DNA of 7,739 nucleotides from contig JAYEJA010000153.1 of NCBI GenBank assembly GCA_034660395.1, forward strand, positions 1 through 7,739, given 5' to 3'. The notes beneath the pieces are model-generated. The model did not search any database. It saw nothing but the letters and a program-made list of their open reading frames with translations, and had not been told where the DNA came from. This document shows, piece by piece, positions 6,095 through 7,739 of this stretch. The DNA is from JAQVEM01 sp034660395 (GTDB lineage: Bacteria; Actinomycetota; Humimicrobiia; Humimicrobiales; Humimicrobiaceae). Each line of letters starts with the position of its first letter. Position 1 is the stretch's first letter. The translations under genes and the position numbers were made by a program.

Positions 6095-6976
6095 TCAAAT
6101 TCCGAGAGGTTTTAAGGCCTCTTTTAACTCCGCCAGTTCAAAATCTTTTAATGCTAGAACGGGTTTTCTACATTTTCCGACTCTTCTACCAGCAAGATTC
6201 GTAGCAGCTTTAACTGATGAATTATAGATGTGATTCCAGAAGAAAAGATTAGCAGGAAGCATTCTCTCCCACAATTCCTTTGCTTTAACCAAGTTATTAG
6301 CCATAATCAGATCATAAAGCTGAACACATTCTTTTGGCATTACATTTGCAGCACCCCATATACAACCAATGGATCCTGCAATAAGGGCCTCGAAGGCAAT
6401 AGGATCAGCACCATTAAAGACTTTAGCTTTATCTCCTGCAACTTTTATTAACTCACGGATTCGTATAAAATCTCCCGTGCTGTCCTTAATATATTTTACA
6501 TTATCAATTTTCATTAACCGTTTAAAAAACTGTGGGGTAATATCAAATCCCGAATGCACGGGAATATTATAAGCAACAATAGGAATATTAACTGCATTAG
6601 CAATTTTTTCATAATGATAATAAACGCCATCAGCATCGGGCCCTTCAAAATAGGGAGGCAAAACAAGAAGGCCGTCAGCTCCTGCGTCTTCAGCATGTTT
6701 TGCATAATCAACCGCATCAACCGTATTTATCGCTGAGGCCTGAACCATCAAATCTGTCCTGCCATTAATATGCTTTGCAGAAATTTCAACAATCCTCTTT
6801 TTTTCTTCAGGTCGAAGATAAGCAAACTCTCCTGTACCACCACAAACAAGAATAATATGTACTCCTGCCTCTATTAAATAATCAAGATGAGCTTTCAAAG
6901 CGTCTTCATCTACTTCTTCGCCACCTTCTTTAAACGGAGTGCAAGATGCCGCACAGATACCTTTTAATTCTTTCAT
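6095..6976 (-). CDS. DapA/NAL-family Schiff-base lyase or deaminase
   Basis: A 293-residue TIM-barrel protein of the dihydrodipicolinate synthase/N-acetylneuraminate lyase family, of normal length. Visible active-site elements are GGTGE (46-50, the carboxylate-binding loop, usually GTTGE in true DapA), Tyr136 in AYNIP (135-139) and the Schiff-base Lys164 in YIKDSTGD (162-169). GSIGCIWGAANVMP (201-214) is the conserved late-barrel segment. After YNIP comes VHSG, where DapA has an Arg (as in YNVPSRTG) that binds its dicarboxylic product, so lysine biosynthesis is unlikely. In hydroxyproline catabolism a member of this family is the pyrroline-4-hydroxy-2-carboxylate deaminase giving alpha-ketoglutarate semialdehyde; other members split 2-keto-3-deoxy sugars or sialic acid. 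Being first in an operon with an amino-acid-type dehydrogenase and an AOR favours the first role. The ATG has AAGGAGA about 8 nt upstream. Confidence 0.87.
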   Translation of the reverse strand: MKELKGICAASCTPFKEGGEEVDEDALKAHLDYLIEAGVHIILVCGGTGEFAYLRPEEKKRIVEISAKHINGRTDLMVQASAINTVDAVDYAKHAEDAGADGLLVLPPYFEGPDADGVYYHYEKIANAVNIPIVAYNIPVHSGFDITPQFFKRLMKIDNVKYIKDSTGDFIRIRELIKVAGDKAKVFNGADPIAFEALIAGSIGCIWGAANVMPKECVQLYDLIMANNLVKAKELWERMLPANLFFWNHIYNSSVKAATNLAGRRVGKCRKPVLALKDFELAELKEALKPLGI

Positions 6977-7010
6977 ATTTCATTTCTCCTTTTTATTTAT
7001 TCTTTGTGCC

Positions 7011-7028
7011 TTTCAGAAAACTCTGAAA
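7011..7028. repeat. Inverted repeat TTTCAGA-N4-TCTGAAA
   Basis: A perfect 7-bp inverted repeat with a 4-nt centre, 35 to 52 bp before the DapA-family start codon. It could act as an operator or as a hairpin in the operon leader. Its left half is part of TTTCAGAAAA, which recurs at 7310-7319 and inverted at 7190-7199, so it may instead be element-derived. Confidence 0.5.
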
Positions 7029-7053
7029 CCCTTGTCTTGTAAGGCTTTTAGAG
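7021..7053. repeat. Imperfect palindrome, copy A
   Basis: The 33 nt can fold into a stem with CTCT/AGAG, AAA/TTT and CCTT/AAGG as paired blocks, plus G-T wobbles and a single C-C mismatch. It matches copy B (7081-7112) in sequence over most positions and has its mismatch at the same place, so the two are diverged copies of one palindromic unit. The starts are 60 bp apart. Confidence 0.6.
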
Positions 7054-7068
7054 TACCTCTATTTTTTC

Positions 7069-7078
7069 TTCACCTCCA
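7069..7078. promoter_or_regulatory. Anti-Shine-Dalgarno-like arm 1 (TTCACCTCCA)
   Basis: TTCACCTCCA on the plus strand is perfectly complementary to TGGAGGTGAA at 7161-7170 and identical to 7246-7255. In a read-through transcript toward the transposase it could pair with arm 2. Confidence 0.4.
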
Positions 7079-7080
7079 CC

Positions 7081-7112
7081 CTTTTAAACCCTTATCTGAT
7101 AAGGATTTCAAG
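7081..7112. repeat. Imperfect palindrome, copy B
   Basis: The core CCTTATC-T-GATAAGG (7090-7104) is a perfect 7-bp inverted repeat around one base. It is flanked by AAA (7086-7088) and TTT (7106-7108), which also pair, with a C-A mismatch between blocks at the same site as the mismatch in copy A. It lies exactly within a candidate minus-strand promoter, filling its spacer. Confidence 0.6.
7083..7111 (-). promoter_or_regulatory. Candidate promoter for the minus-strand operon
   Basis: On the minus strand TTGAAA (7111-7106) and TTTAAA (7088-7083) are 17 bp apart, matching 5 of 6 and 4 of 6 bases of the sigma-70 consensus. The start point would be near 7076, leaving a leader of about 100 nt before the DapA-family gene. 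The spacer is occupied by the CCTTATC-T-GATAAGG palindrome, a classic operator position. If the repeats belong to an insertion sequence, this would be a promoter brought in by the element. Confidence 0.35.
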
Positions 7113-7160
7113 GAAGGTTATTTATCAATTTTCACTTGTTTTATCGATTTTTTATCGGCC

Positions 7161-7170
7161 TGGAGGTGAA
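7161..7170. promoter_or_regulatory. Shine-Dalgarno-like arm 2 (TGGAGGTGAA)
   Basis: This is the exact reverse complement of the segments at 7069-7078 and 7246-7255, so it can pair over 10 bp with either of them but not both at once. It looks like a strong ribosome binding site but no supported gene follows it. Confidence 0.4.
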
Positions 7171-7245
7171 TTTTTTTAACCTTCTAAAGTTTTCTGAAAC
7201 CCTCATCTTTATATTAAGCAAATTGTTTGCTAATCTTACTTTGGT

Positions 7246-7255
7246 TTCACCTCCA
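7246..7255. promoter_or_regulatory. Anti-Shine-Dalgarno-like arm 3 (TTCACCTCCA)
   Basis: ACCTCCACTT (7249-7258) can pair with AAGT-A-GGAGGT (7318-7328), covering the transposase ribosome binding site, with one bulged A and a 59-nt loop. It can also pair over 10 bp with arm 2. It overlaps the -35 of the candidate transposase promoter, so transcripts from that promoter would lack it. Confidence 0.45.
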
Positions 7256-7275
7256 CTTAACTTTTATTCTATAAT
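7246..7275 (+). promoter_or_regulatory. Candidate transposase promoter
   Basis: A perfect TATAAT lies at 7270-7275, with TTCACC (4 of 6 bases of TTGACA) 18 bp upstream at 7246-7251. Transcription would begin near 7282, about 50 nt before the transposase ATG and downstream of the arm that could mask the ribosome binding site. Confidence 0.45.
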
Positions 7276-7321
7276 ATTTTTTAGAATATTGTTTTTAGTT
7301 TTCGCAACCTTTCAGAAAAGT

Positions 7322-7331
7322 AGGAGGTAAG
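7322..7331 (+). promoter_or_regulatory. Transposase ribosome binding site
   Basis: AGGAGGTAAG is a near-perfect Shine-Dalgarno placed 6 nt (counted from GGAGGT) before the ATG at 7335, and it decides that start. GGAGGT is complementary to ACCTCC at 7249-7254. Confidence 0.8.
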
Positions 7332-7334
7332 ACT

Positions 7335-7739
7335 ATGAAAAGATTTAAGGCAAACCAGAAATTTTTATTTAAAGCTGAAACTGTTTTTAATTTAAGACCT
7401 TTAGAAAAATACGAGATTCTTTTCTCCTTTCTTGATACCTCACCATTGGAGATACTGTATCCCTCTACCGGCAGACCTCCCATTCCCTATGAAGCTTTAC
7501 TTAAAGCCCTTATTTACAAAAACATTAAAAATGTAACTTATCTCTCTGATCTGGTAAGGGACCTTCAGGATAACCCTGATTTAGCCTTAATCTTTGGTTT
7601 TCATCCCCTCCATCTACCTTATGTAGAGAATTTTTCGGCCTTTTTAGGAGATACGGAAAATAGTATCTTCCAGGAAGTGAGAGATTCTCTGGTTAGTAAG
7701 TTAATTGAACTTAGAGAGATCAAGGGAACTCATCTCACC
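7335..7739 (+). CDS. Transposase, N-terminal part (DDE type with DUF772-like domain), cut by window end
   Basis: The frame is open for 135 codons to the last base, so only the N-terminal part is visible. It begins MKRFKANQKFLF and carries STGRPPIPYEALLKALIYK (44-62), then SDLVRDLQDNPDLALIFGF (71-89) and ENFSAFL (98-104). These match the N-terminal DUF772-type domain found ahead of the DDE catalytic domain in IS1182/IS5-like and related transposases: G-R-P-P followed by a helical segment, then L-x-x-N-P-x-L and a short F/L-rich segment. The catalytic residues lie beyond the window, so integrity and activity cannot be judged. The start is fixed by AGGAGGTAAG upstream. It is transcribed away from the minus-strand operon. 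The exact IS family is not assigned. Confidence 0.82.
   Translation, partial: MKRFKANQKFLFKAETVFNLRPLEKYEILFSFLDTSPLEILYPSTGRPPIPYEALLKALIYKNIKNVTYLSDLVRDLQDNPDLALIFGFHPLHLPYVENFSAFLGDTENSIFQEVRDSLVSKLIELREIKGTHLT

Larger units (their letters stand above)
6977..7334. other. Repeat-rich divergent intergenic region
   Basis: This 358-bp stretch between the minus-strand operon and the plus-strand transposase holds no convincing gene. It contains short repeats in both orientations: TTTCAGA/TCTGAAA hairpin at 7011-7028; imperfect palindromes at 7021-7053 and 7081-7112; AAACCCTYRTCT at 7026, 7086 and 7197; TTCACCTCCA at 7069 and 7246 with its inverse at 7161; and AGCAAA-TTG-TTTGCT at 7217-7231. Candidate promoters face both ways. 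A 64-codon Phe-rich open frame (7136-7330, TTG start, no ribosome binding site) crosses it and is probably not a gene. Confidence 0.7.
7009..7739 (+). mobile_element. Insertion sequence, left part only; left boundary uncertain
   Basis: A transposase gene runs off the right edge, so the element is incomplete here. The repeats upstream of it fit the left end of an insertion sequence with subterminal repeats. CCTTTCAGAAAA occurs at 7009-7020 and again at 7308-7319 as a direct repeat, and 7009 is used as a provisional left limit only. The terminal inverted repeat cannot be confirmed without the right end, and some of the repeats may instead belong to the operon upstream region. Confidence 0.35.

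Noticed and set aside
6061..6100. A possible terminator after the DapA-family gene (CTTAAG with T-run).
   Set aside because: The stem is only three A/T-rich pairs with mismatches beyond; too weak to call.
6514..6720. A minus-strand frame inside the DapA-family gene.
   Set aside because: It is an alternative frame of a gene with intact active-site motifs and has no own ribosome binding site.
7136..7330. A 64-codon plus-strand frame whose stop overlaps the transposase ribosome binding site, a possible leader peptide.
   Set aside because: It has a TTG start, no ribosome binding site, and a Phe/Leu-rich composition explained by T-runs. It is kept only as a minor possibility because of the position of its stop.
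6977..7334. A CRISPR-like array, suggested by several repeats in one short intergenic stretch.
   Set aside because: Repeats are too short, irregularly spaced (60 and 111 bp) and of several unrelated kinds; no uniform spacers.
7295..7483. A minus-strand frame of 62 codons across the transposase start.
   Set aside because: It is antisense to a transposase reading frame with clear domain similarity and a strong ribosome binding site.

Overview
The window looks like part of an AT-rich genome of an anaerobic bacterium. It carries a tungsten/molybdenum aldehyde:ferredoxin oxidoreductase, many iron-sulfur proteins, strong AGGAGG-type ribosome binding sites and short intergenic gaps. A low-GC clostridial or Atribacterota-like lineage would fit, but nothing here fixes the taxon.

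Minus strand, 6976 down to 218, is one co-directional run of eight genes. In transcription order they are: a DapA/NAL-family lyase; a small [2Fe-2S] protein; an FAD/NAD oxidoreductase of the HcnB/opine-oxidase alpha type; a two-cluster ferredoxin-like protein; a free-standing BFD-type [2Fe-2S] protein; a DAO-family FAD dehydrogenase (HcnC/D-hydroxyproline dehydrogenase beta type); an aldehyde:ferredoxin oxidoreductase; and a MoaD/ThiS-like protein. Five of these look like one multi-subunit dehydrogenase for a D-amino, imino or opine-type substrate. In known bacterial hydroxyproline catabolism, D-hydroxyproline dehydrogenase is followed by a DapA-family deaminase that yields alpha-ketoglutarate semialdehyde, which an NAD(P) aldehyde dehydrogenase then oxidises. 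Here the aldehyde-oxidising slot is taken by a ferredoxin-linked AOR. My leading inference is therefore an anaerobic, ferredoxin-coupled version of that pathway. The substrate is not proven, because no epimerase or transporter lies in the window.

Left edge (1-211): directly after the moaD-like stop lies a wrecked remnant of a second AOR gene, with an internal deletion of about 145 nt and a frameshift. It ends abruptly at a GC-rich, REP-like palindrome.

Right edge (6977-7739): a 358-bp region separates the minus-strand operon from a divergent transposase that runs off the window. The region is dense with repeats: two imperfect 32-33 nt palindromes, three AAACCCTYRTCT copies, three TTTCAGAAAA copies, and three TTCACCTCCA or inverted TGGAGGTGAA segments. 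The last set is complementary to the transposase Shine-Dalgarno and to each other. This suggests that read-through transcripts fold to mask the transposase ribosome binding site, while transcripts from the transposase's own promoter escape. One palindrome sits exactly between a candidate -35 and -10 for the minus-strand operon.

No tRNA, rRNA, CRISPR array or convincing intrinsic terminator was seen.
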